A stretch of DNA of 64,000 nucleotides from the NCBI GenBank assembly GCA_933207985.1, contig OW240918.1, positions 23,224,538 to 23,288,537 on the forward strand, read 5' to 3'. This DNA is from Pelobates cultripes. Lineage: Eukaryota > Chordata > Amphibia > Anura > Pelobatidae. Made by a program: the position numbers and the translations under genes. Below, in pieces: positions 11,344 to 21,479 of the stretch. Position 1 is the first letter of the stretch; the number at the start of each line of letters is the position of its first letter. The notes under the pieces are model-generated. The model did not search any database. It was not told where the DNA came from and saw only the letters and a list, made by a program, of their open reading frames with translations.

Positions 11344-14300
11344 ATGCCAACCGCCACACTCACATGTGTTTCGATAAATTGCAAGGGCCTGAACAACCCA
11401 AATAAGAGGCACCGTGTCCTTCGATGGGCCTCTAGAACCAAGGCAGATGTTCTCCTCCTCCAGGAGACGCACTTTGAGCAACATAGGCCCTTCCCACTGT
11501 GTAATAGGCACTACACAGAAAGCCACCAGGCAAACTCACCCCAAGGGAAACATAGTGGAGTAGCCATTCTCATTCGCAAAACTTGCCCCATACAATTCAC
11601 TGACGCAACCTCAGACCCACAGGGCCGATTCCTCACCGTCACGGGACACCTAGGCCCGAATAAATATGCAATCACCTCGGTCTACGCCCCAACGGTGCCG
11701 AATGCACATTTCTGGATGGCTCTACAGTCCCACCTGGGCCTATTCCCCTCCCACCACAAGCTGGTTGGGGGGGACTTCAATGCGGTGTCCTCTCCGCCCG
11801 CCGACAGACGCAGGACACAACAACTGAGACAGAAACCCCCACCCGAGGTAAAAACAGACAAACTATTCCACGCCTTCCTGACAAACACAAACCTAGTGGA
11901 TATGTGGAGAACACAACACCCACTGACAATGGACTTTACATTCTTCTTCCACCCACACCAGTCCTACTCTCGCATTGACATGTTCCTGACCTCCCCATCC
12001 TTACTGCAATACACGGACAAGACGGGGATAGGACATATCACGTGGTCGGACCACGCAGACATTACTATAACCATAACACTCCCAAATGCGCATAGACAAT
12101 GGGCTTGGCGTCTAAACCCAACGTTACTCCACATCCCACACATTAGAAACAAAATTGAAGAAGCTATACAGGACTTCTTTACCACTAACAAAGGCTCGGT
12201 GCCCTCGGAAGGCACGCTCTGGGCAGCGCACAAGGCAGTCATCAGGGGTAGCCTTATCTCGGTGGCCACAGCCCACAAAAAAGAGAAACTTTCTCAACTC
12301 AACCACCACCTCAATGCACTCCGCACAACAGAACACGCTCACAAACAAAACACCACCCCTGAGCTGCAACAAGAGATACAAGTACACAAACAAGCCATTC
12401 TAGACTTCATGGCCCAAAACTCGAAAAAAGCACTGCTATGGACAAAGCAGATGTTTTACGAGAAATCTAACAAAGCAGATTCCCTCTTGGCCAATAGACT
12501 TAAAAAGAAAACGCAACACAAACGCTTAGCCTCAATCAAGTCCCCGGATGGCCAAACACAAACCCTACCCGAACAGATAGCAGAGACTTTCACCCAATTC
12601 TACACCTCCCTATATGACCATGACCCCCAATCCCGACATAATGCACAAGCCACTGAGGAAGCCATAGTAAACTACTTGCAAAACATTCCTCTACCACAAC
12701 TCACAGACGAGGCGAGAGAATCACTAGCGGCAGACGTCACTAGCGAAGAGGTGGCAGAGACAATCACAGCTCTCCAACCCAACAAATGCCCGGGCCCCGA
12801 CGGCTACTCGGGCTTATACTATAAAACATTCTCCACCACCCTACTCCCACACCTTAGGGATCTCTTCACTTCAATCCTCAAAGGCGAACCGCTCCCATCA
12901 GACATGCTCCAAGCCAACATTAGCCTAATACCAAAACCAAACAAATCCCTACAGGACCCGGGACACTACCGCCCTATTTCACTTCTAAATGTAGACATCA
13001 AATTATTCACTAAACTGCTGACGAACAGACTCAAAAACTTCCTCCCAAAGCTGATCCACCCAGACCATGTGGGCTTTATACCCAATAGACAGGCTTACGA
13101 CAACACGAGATGCACCTACGACCTAATCTGGACAGCTACATACAGACGGATTCCAACACTATTACTATCCCTAGACGCCGAAAAGGCATTCGACCGGATA
13201 CTCTGGCCATACTTATTTGCCACTCTGACAAAATTCGGCTTCCCCAGTGTGACGAAGTGCCCTTCGCCACTTTTGCCTGGAGAGGACTGCTTGCCCGCCT
13301 CTTGCCCTGTGACTATGGCCCCTGGTTTGTGTTGCCCTTTAAAGACATGATTTGGGCATAATGGATTTGTGTTGTGCTGCTGCTGGCCCTTTAAGAACCA
13401 TCTGGGGACATACTGTGGAGTTACTGGGTGGCCACCATTTCCTGTATCAGAAGCACATGGTGAGAACAATGGATGGCGGCCATTTTAACTCACAGACACT
13501 GTGTGGACTTTTCAACACGGTGCCATCTCGCCAGTATTTGTTGCACAGAGACATCGTGCGGTGGTTTTGGACTATACAGCAGGGGACACATTATACAGTG
13601 ATTGTTTTTCATTTAGCCTGTATATGTTCTGCAGAATCTGCATTAAACTGTATTTTCCAAAGTACTGAACGGATCTGGGTGAATTTTGGATATGTGGTTC
13701 ACCCAGATCCCCCAGTTCCAAGGATTTTTTTATGGGGTTATTGCATGTTTTGGGGTCCCTGTGTGTTTTATGAAACTGTATAATATCTGGCCAGCAGATA
13801 ATTGAGCTTTGTGTATTGTAGAAACTCAATTATCTAGCCTGGCCCAGAGGAGGAGTTTTGTGTTGCATAAATTGTGAGTTCTGTGTGCCAGTAAATTAGT
13901 CTTGTTCCAGCATTAAGCCTTGGCTCATGTTTGGGGGAAGGGATACCTACACTCTGGGGATTGCTATAATCACTTACTCCCCAGAGGAATCTCTTGCAAT
14001 AGCTTGATTTGTTCCTGTTCCTGCTCTCTGGGGTAAGAGAGGTTCACCCACTGGAAGCTGGATCCTGGCCTTGGGTCCAGGGTGGGTGGAAACAGCAGAG
14101 ACCCCGGCGCAGTTGCATCGCTGGAAGTGGGGTCTGCAGTGCTGATGGTGTCGGTTGGAATGCTTGGAGTCCTCAGCGAGCACTAGGAGCATCGATTGGC
14201 GGAGGTACTCAGTCGGAGTGCCAGCGTTCCGTCACACCCAGGGCTCTACTACAAGCACTCCGCACCCTCTACTCCACCCCAATGGCACGACTACTAATAC

Positions 14301-16137
14301 CGAATGCCCACCAGACCCTGTTCCAAATACACAACGGCACTAGACAGGGTTGCCCTCTGTCCCCCCTCCTCTTTGACCTCTCCCTTGAACCCCTACTGCA
14401 AAAGATCCAAAATGAGCCAGCTATTCAAGGCATCAAAGTAAGACAGGAGGAGTACAAGGTGGCGGCGTATGCGGACGACTTACTCTTGACCCTGACCAAC
14501 CCAGTGACGACATTACCCCCCCTGCTAGCCTTGTTAGACGAATACGCACAACTTTCCGGATACAAACTGAACATAGAAAAGACTGAAGCCCTGACAATAC
14601 AGATCCCACCCCTCACTCGAACACATCTGCAACAGACCTACCCATTCCGCTTCCAAATGCATAGCATCCACTACTTAGGAGTCGACCTACCCGCGGACCT
14701 ACAATCCACATACAGACTAAACTACCCCCCTCTAATCGACCAGGCCCAGAGAGACCTACAATCGTGGCAAAAACTATCCATCTCATGGCTAGGGAGACTG
14801 GCGGCGATCAAAATGAACTTGCTTCCACGATTCTTGTATCTGTTTCAAACCCTCCCCATTCCGCTCTCGAGAGCAGATTTTAAAAAGCTCCAAATGCACA
14901 TAGGCAAATTCATTTGGGCGGGAAAAAGAGCTAGAATAAAACGTATTACTCTGTACATCCCACACAAAAAAGGAGGGCTAGGCTTACCGAACCTCTGGGA
15001 GTACCACCAAGCATCCCAAATTGCCCAAATTCAAACCATGCATGCCCCACCAGAGGTAAAACGGTGGGTGGACTTGGAGCATGATCTCTTCGGACGCGAT
15101 CTGCCAACACTCTACCTGTGGATACCAAAACCGCACAGACCACAGCCGCCAAACACGACACCAGCCCTCACGACGGCCATTCACACTTGGAACAGAGTGA
15201 CCAACAAGTACAACCTAATAAACACGCCCTCACCCCTAATGCCCATACTGAGAAACCCTCAATTTACCCCGGGAATGGCACCCAAACACTTTATACGCTA
15301 TGAGGATAACGAACTCACTAGAATCTGTCATTTTTACCACGATAATCGACTCATTCCCTTCCCGGACCTACCAAACAAAACACCATATAATACGTTCAAT
15401 CATTTCCGATACCTCCAGCTCCGAAGCTTCCTATCAACCCCCAGCATAGCCGCAGCGGCAGTGCTGAAGCCAACCGCATTTGAAAGGGGTTGCCTAAACA
15501 ACCCGATACACAAGGGCCAGATTTCCGACATATACAATACCCTGGCACTTAAAACCCCCCCGAAGCCTTCTCCTATGTAAAAGCATGGGAAAGAGACCTG
15601 GGACCCCCTGGGGACCCGACGGACTGGGCAGACATTTGGGAAGCAACAGCGACGGTAACCATATGTGTGAACCCCAAGGAGCAGGCATATAAAACTCTGC
15701 TCCGGTGGTACCTTACCCCCCTGAGACTTAAACAAATGAAACGCATAGACACGGACAGATGCTGGAAAGGGTGTGGCGAGCAGGGAACATACATCCATAT
15801 GTGGTGGGAATGCCGGCACATAACCCATATATGGACAGAAATGGCCGCCATCACCTCGAAAGCACTACAAACCGACGTCCCTCTAGACCCGTGGACCTGG
15901 CTGTTGTCGAAACCATACGAAAACCTGACCCGAGCACAAAATAAGCTAGTAGCAAAGGTGGCCTTAGCTACACGTAGAGCAATCGCGACCCATTGGGGGA
16001 GCCCGGAGATCCCAGCGATCCCAGAGGCCCGGAGAAAGATCCAGGAGACTATGGAAATGGACAAACTGTCCGTGCTAATACACGAAAATACCAGATCCTT
16101 CCACAAGATCTGGGACCCCTGGTTGGCATTGGAGTGA
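11344..16137 (+). pseudogene. L1 ORF2 (endonuclease and reverse transcriptase) relic
   Basis: ORF2p nicks target DNA and copies the element RNA at the nick. The 5' part (634 codons before the LTR) carries an apurinic-type endonuclease: N12, E41 in LLQETH, D144/N146 in GGDFNAV, D212 and H237 in SDHADI. RT begins around residue 480 (NKCPGPDGYSG), with HYRPISLLNV at 541-550 and catalytic SLDAEKAFDRI at 609-619. After the LTR (13248-14236) the frame resumes at GGCTCTACTAC with TRQGCPLSPLLFDL and the AYADDLLL catalytic box near 14465-14490. A seven-C run at 15555-15561 is one base short for continued reading, so the frame shifts. The last part (to the TGA at 16135) holds a CxxxCx7HxxxxC zinc knuckle at about 15760-15815. 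Defects: LTR insertion and C-run frameshift. Confidence 0.93.
13248..14236. mobile_element. Solo LTR, family 1, copy 1 (989 bp)
   Basis: Begins TGTGACGAAGTGCCC and ends TTCCGTCACA, the TG...CA ends of an LTR, and is flanked by a 5-bp duplication CCCAG (13243-13247 and 14237-14241). The insertion sits in L1 ORF2 between codons for the RT palm; deleting it with one CCCAG brings the two halves back into register, which shows it landed in an already present L1. No gag, pol or env sequence is present, so it is most simply a solo LTR left by recombination between two LTRs. Orientation is not settled. Confidence 0.85.
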
Positions 16138-16750
16138 AACCTGTCTGGCGGGGGCGGGCGGGGGGGGACGGAACAGACAACCCCCTTCCCCTCCACAACC
16201 CTCCGATTTCTCGCACCAACACCACCACACCACACCACACATCCACGCACCCCTACTTGCCGAGACCACCCACACGAAACCACACCCACAATAAACACAC
16301 AAAAAAACTTTTGATCTGAACCCAGCGAACTCTCAGAGTTCACTCGAACACCACACAAAGTCCCAAGGACTCGTGGGCAACCCCCACCCGAGACGAGGGA
16401 CAACACCCCCCCCCCAGCACCCACAAACTCCAATCCGACTCCAAGTTCTATACCCCCGAATCCAGAGGTACCACCGCATCACCCCACCCACAGAGACGGA
16501 TGACCATAACAACGCCACCAGGAACGGGAACGCGGCTGGCAATGCGAAACCTCCACCCACCCCGTTTTTCCCAACCCCAAATAACCACAGCAGTAAGCAT
16601 GAATGAAGAATGAATGCAATAGGATCAACTTCCAAACTGAAAGTGTAACCTTATCTGTTGAATTTTGTTATAACCTCCTTTTCTCTTCTGTATCCCATAC
16701 AATTGATAAGCTCATGAAAGACACATGAAAACTCAAAATAAAGAATTTAC
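16138..16750 (+). other. L1 3' UTR
   Basis: C-rich first half with runs of CCCCCC and CACACC, then an AT-rich end with AATAAA at 16737-16742 followed by GAATTTAC and the A tail. The AATAAA is the likely polyadenylation signal of the element. Confidence 0.8.
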
Positions 16751-16804
16751 AAAAAAAAAATAACGAACAGAGAGAAAAAGAGTAATTAAATAAAAAAAAA
16801 GATA

Positions 16805-17000
16805 CAACGCACTCTCTCCCATTCAATAAACAGCAACTTCAAGTCTCACAGAAAGTAATAGTTTTATTTAAAAACATCTCACCTAGGCAAAAAATTATAG
16901 GAATTTAGTTACAGGATATGATCATACATTGTATAAACCTGTCACATGTACCCCATTCTTGGCAAGTCCTACTCTAGCACCTAATGTCTGCCACTTACTT
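16805..17000 (-). repeat. Right arm of the inverted repeat flanking the L1
   Basis: Reverse complement of the blocks in 8463-8745, without the 80-bp MITE. A further partial direct copy of its outer part (ATTCACTAAACAGCAATTTC) lies at 17394-17460, so this repeat occurs at least three times around the L1. Confidence 0.7.
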
Positions 17001-17124
17001 GCGAAATTCTTCCTTCTGGGGCTTATAAATTGAGGCACCTGTGATGGGGAGGGGTACAAAACTCGGAAGTTGGGATGGACTCCCATATATATAAAACCAA
17101 GAGAGCTGCACTCACCTGTACATA

Positions 17125-17392
17125 TTAGGATTAGGGATACAGTATCCACCATGTTTTCTGGGACACATATCATTTATACAAAGTGATGGGCATCATATAG
17201 GAAGTGCTGCCCTGCAGTATGTAGAAGTCTAATACTGCAGATACAATACCAGGTGATAAATCTACCAGGAATCTTGCTGCATATACATTATCCATAATAC
17301 AGGGCAGCATTTTAATGTGCTGCCAATCAACATGATGAAATTACATGTGTCCCAGAAAACATGGTGGATATGGCAACCCTAATTATAAGGGT
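17125..17392. mobile_element. MITE with about 45-bp terminal inverted repeats
   Basis: ATTAGGATTAGGGATAC...CCACCATGTTTTCTGGGACACAT at the left is mirrored by ATGTGTCCCAGAAAACATGG...CCCTAATTAT at the right. The core has a pair of ACTGCAG/CTGCCCTG blocks but no coding frame. The superfamily is not clear because the target duplication cannot be read with certainty (possibly AT/TA). Confidence 0.65.
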
Positions 17393-17460
17393 TTACTCAT
17401 TCACTAAACAGCAATTTCAAAGCTCATAGAATGTTATAAATTTTTTCAAAATCCAAATAT

Positions 17461-18159
17461 ATATGTATATATATTTATACTGCTCCTCCGTTTTGTTCCC
17501 TTCTATGGGTCACTTCTCATTTGATCTGTGAATAAAATCAACACTTAGCAGCTGTCAATTGTGATTTTTACTATTATTTACCTTTTTTTCTGCCATGCAT
17601 GGAACATGGAATACCGATTCAAACAAATGTTCGGCCATCACAACAGTCGTTTGTTCGGTTATACATATGCATGGCACTTCAGAGTTTGGGACTGGTTGGC
17701 ACAAGTTTGTCCGAATCACAATTCAGACAAACCCAAATGCAATAGTCTAATATGAAACAGCTCTATGATTCCTGTTTTCTTTTTAAAGAGGAAATATGGT
17801 AACTTGTTACCGGGCGTTTACGATTTTTCATTTGACTTTTTTTAGAATTGTTCAAGATCTCAACTCTTAGATGTAATAACATTAACGACTCAGTAAAAGT
17901 TACTTTGGAGTTGGATTTGAAGGGTGACTGAATGCGTACATCGCCTCTGGAACAGAAACTCTAAATATGTTCTGTTTTAATAACATCTTACATCCTCACT
18001 GCTATATACGTTGTTATGTTACACTGCACTTTGAAATTGCAAACATGTCTTTTTGATAAAGACATATTTAGTACATTTTAGGAGGCTTCCCAGATCAATG
18101 AAAGTATCTCTCTGTGCATTTCTTAATAAAGAAATGCAATAAGCTTGCTTTTTTTAAAT
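17461..18159. other. AT-rich stretch, nothing recognised
   Basis: A short TA-rich run at 17458-17480, then unremarkable AT-rich DNA. A 64-codon frame at 17561-17755 has no domain signature. Confidence 0.45.
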
Positions 18160-19597
18160 TTAAGGACCTTCCCGACCGCAGATGTACCAGGTACGGTCGA
18201 CAAAAAAATGGTAGTTAACAACCTGGGACGTACCTGGTACGTCCACGGCAAAAATGACCCCTATACTCAGCTGGACCGGTGATCTACGGCAATCCCGGTC
18301 GGGGGGGACTGCCCAGACCCCAGCGGTCCCCATGCAGCAGCTCCAGCCACCGCGGCCCTCCAGGGCCATGTGATCTATAGAACTGCCAGCAGGGGGACTG
18401 CCTGAGCTGTCAGGCAGTCCCCCAGACTCCTAAAAGTGTAAAAAACGCTGGGCATCATGGTGGGGCCTAAGGGCAGATGCCCAGCGTGCCTGGCCGACTG
18501 GGGAGATCCTTTGATCACCCCTGCCGGCCCATGGAGAGCGGGCCCTGTTTTATGGCCATGGGCCCTCTCAGACCGGTGAGTAGGTCAGTGATCTCCCTCA
18601 CCGACCCAAGGGCCCTGCGATCGAGGAGAGAGGGCGGGAGGACACATAAGTAGGAGGAAGGATCTGGGAAGAAGATGGCTCCTCCCGCGAGCAGGCTGCG
18701 TGCAGCTTTGCCGTGCATTCCCGTGGCAACTCTCCACACAGCATTCTGCATGCGGGAGGACAGGAGAGCCTGCAGCCAGATGAGCAGCACGCTGCATAGA
18801 ACATACCACCACCGGACCACCTTTAGTGAAGGAGGGGAGATGAAGACTTTATTATTATATAGAATTATTAAAAAAAACATTTGTTACCTGCACTCCTCAA
18901 ACTCTGCAACATACACACACAGCACCCCTCCCCCCACATACAGCACCCCCACACACACATAGCACCCACACACACACAGCACTCCTCACACACACACAGC
19001 ACACCCCCCCCCCCACATACACACAGCACTCCTCCACTGTGTGTACATATTCAGCATTCTGAATGTATGTATGTTTGTGTGTGTGTATTCAGTGGGCTAT
19101 GTGCATGTATTCAGTGGACTGTGTGCATGTATTAAGCGGACTGTGTGCATGTATTCAGCAGACTGTGTGTATTCAGCGGACTGTGTGCATGTATTCAGCA
19201 GACTCTGTGCATGTATTCAGCAGACTGTGTGCATGTATTAGGCGGACTGTGTGCATGTATTCAGCAGACTGTGTGTATGTATTCAGCGGACTGTGTGTGT
19301 GTACTCAGCAGTCTGTCTGTCTGTGTACTCAGCAGTGTGTCCGTGTGTGTATTCAGCTGTTTGTGTGTGTATTTAGCAATTTGTGTGTGTATTCAGCAGT
19401 CTGTGTGTGTATGTATTCAGCAGTCGGTGTGTGAATGTGTTCAGCAGTCTGTGTGTATGCATGTATTGCATTTGTTGGAGATACTAATAAATATAAGCTT
19501 AATTTTATCTATAATTTACATATTTATTCCTGTGAGTTGCGTGTAGGCAGGGCCCCAGTGCACTACGTTGAAACGTAAAAACAGCCCTGGTCCTTAA
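18160..19597. mobile_element. Non-autonomous TTAA-ended element with CA/TG-rich interior
   Basis: Starts TTAAGGACC and ends GGTCCTTAA, a short inverted terminus bounded by TTAA, as in piggyBac or Kolobok elements. Near the left end GTACCAGGTACGG and CGTACCTGGTACGTCC form a second, subterminal inverted repeat. The interior holds a GC-rich section (18240-18830), CA-rich runs (18900-19030) and a TG-rich region with recurring ATTCAGCAG (19050-19460). The GC-rich section and the end of the TG region match the interior of the hAT-ended element at 33496-35457. The overlapping Cys-rich frames in 19041-19546 are readings of the TG repeat, not genes. Confidence 0.55.
18900..19460. repeat. CACA-rich then TGTG-rich simple repeat block
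   Basis: CA-rich runs with CAGCACYCC interruptions at 18905-19030 are followed by about fifteen loosely tandem copies of a unit like CTGTGTGCATGTATTCAGCAGA (roughly 20-24 bp) up to 19460. The unit is degenerate and its length varies. Confidence 0.8.
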
Positions 19598-21464
19598 TGG
19601 TAAGAAAATTGAAAACCGGGTTAAGCTAGTTATCATGGCAATAGTTAGTTGAGGATGAGCTAGACTACCCTAGTGCATGCTCCCCTAACCTATTATTTGC
19701 ATCCTATGTCCACAGAATTTCCTTTTTGTCTTGACCGAGTTGCAGCTGAGAGGCAAGGCTGTAGGTATCAGGAGAGCTCTAAATTTTGTCATACTGCTCA
19801 AAAATGTGTTGGTACTAACCAGGAAGACAGCGTTTAAAAACTCTTTGCAACATAACCACTGCAAATTGCTGAAAGTGCACTTTAATAGATTTGTGTGGAA
19901 GGTAGGTACATAGGGACGCCTTTAAGACATTCCTGTCCTTTTTCCCACTTTAAAACATATGCTGTGGATACAGTTCTATGTTTAAAATATAAAACAAAGT
20001 TTTCAGTCTATATATAAATATTATCTTCCAAGCCCCAATTTCACGCTGCACGTAGACGTAGTTATTTAATTGCCAGAATGTGTATTTTTAGAAATTCTGC
20101 AGTCCTTTGTTAGGTTATTTTTTATTAACAAGCCAGTAGTTCGTATAAATTATATGAGAGCTACAATAATCTGCTGAGTCTGCACAGAATGCAGCACATT
20201 CCGTTGAATTCGCTGTGGAATAGAGCTTTGTCATATCATTTTATTATCTGTTGGTCACCTCGCTGCCTGATGGCTTTCTGCACCATTCTCTCTTCATTAT
20301 TTCGCCATGTGCAGGAAGCAGTAATTGTCAAATGCTGGTAGACAGATGCAGCAATAAAGTTACCGCTAATTAGATTATATCAATTCAACGACTCTTTCTT
20401 CACAAAGTGCATATATATAGCTACTTTACACCAGGCACAATCACATCTGGAAGATTCAAGAATGCCTTAGAAAGTCACATTGATACTCATTTTAATGTTA
20501 GTGATTTTTGCTGTGGCTAATGGGTGTGAGTGATAATCTATACAGTAAGGGGAATTACATTCGCTCTTCCTCGTACCCTTCGGATGATAAAATGTTGCAG
20601 TGGGATCTCATTAATTTACTGGTAACAGTTTTTTCAACCTTTAGATTCGTAGGAGACAAACAGCTATAAACCTTTATAGGGCAGTGACAGCTAACCTCTG
20701 CAGGTGTTGGGAGGCTGTATTACCTATGATATCATCCGTAAGATCCTGCAGTACTAAGATTAGCCATGACTGCTCTCGGAGCCCACTACAGAGATTTGTT
20801 ACAACACAGAAAGTAAATATTTGTCACATTTTCACAATCACTCCATGTCAATATAATAACTTGTGCACATATACTTAAACTCTGGTGACCATAACATTAT
20901 AACACCACAGTGTTTCTCTTTAAGACAGACAGTGCCAATTTTCATCCAATATCTCTCTGTCAGTTCATTTCTATCCTAATGCCCCTTTTTGCTAAGTGCC
21001 TTTTTATGGTATGTTTGAGTGTTTAACACAGATTTATGAAGACTTATAACTAAGTGCAGGGAGTAAGCATGAAATGTGTTAGATGATAGGGGTTTCTTTA
21101 CTTTTATTTGACTGCATTTTACCCCTACATATTTTAATGCTTTTGGTATGCCTTGTTTTTTTTTTTTACAAATATTAAATAAAGTATTTGAGTGTTATTA
21201 CACAGAATTGTCTATTTTTACCTCTTTGCATTGTTCAGTTCACTGCAGCCACATGTGTGGACCTCGATTGCACCTAACAACAGCTTGTCCAATTAGGATT
21301 CAAAGGCAGAAGTGCAGATAGATGAGCACACCTCATTTGGCTGGGGTTATTTTTGCTCCCCCCCCCCCCAATGTTAAGTAGTCAGACTGTTTTCAAACAA
21401 TTTGACACTTCCCTGGGTCCCCTGGCCTCCATCAGTCCAACCTTATCTTCAAATATATCTAAAA
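19598..21464. other. AT-rich stretch, nothing recognised
   Basis: About 1.9 kb with no recognisable element boundary or gene. Homopolymer runs T9 near 21160 and C11 near 21360 are present. Confidence 0.45.
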
Positions 21465-21479
21465 TGGACGTTCCCTTTT

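Larger units (their letters stand above)
8831..16760 (+). mobile_element. Near full-length L1-type LINE, interrupted by a solo LTR
   Basis: A polyA LINE of about 7.93 kb, or about 6.9 kb without the 994-bp LTR insertion. It starts GGGGCGGAGCCTGACC and ends after AATAAAGAATTTAC and ten As. The sequence A10-TAACG is present both just before the 5' end (8817-8831) and at the 3' end (16751-16765), which fits a target site duplication whose A part is indistinguishable from the tail. Order: short 5' UTR, ORF1 relic, an unusually long C-rich spacer, ORF2 relic (endonuclease, RT, zinc knuckle), 3' UTR. The C-rich, GC-richer composition contrasts with the AT-rich flanks. Frameshifts and stops in both ORFs make it inactive. 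Confidence 0.92.

Noticed and set aside
14009..14236. Start of the 523-codon frame running into L1 ORF2
   Set aside because: The first part lies in the solo LTR and only happens to be in frame with the ORF2 remainder. The L1 sequence proper begins after the CCCAG duplication at 14241.
15573..16433. 286-codon minus-strand frame over L1 ORF2 and 3' UTR
   Set aside because: Antisense to the zinc-knuckle region and the C-rich 3' UTR; it is rich in Gly/Val/Cys as expected from complementing C-rich DNA.
18900..19030. Possible CRISPR-like or satellite array
   Set aside because: Units are short, degenerate CA runs without regular spacers, in a vertebrate-type sequence.
19041..19546. Cys/Val-rich frames of 66-133 codons
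   Set aside because: They read the TG-rich ATTCAGCAG repeat in three frames at once, a simple-repeat artefact.
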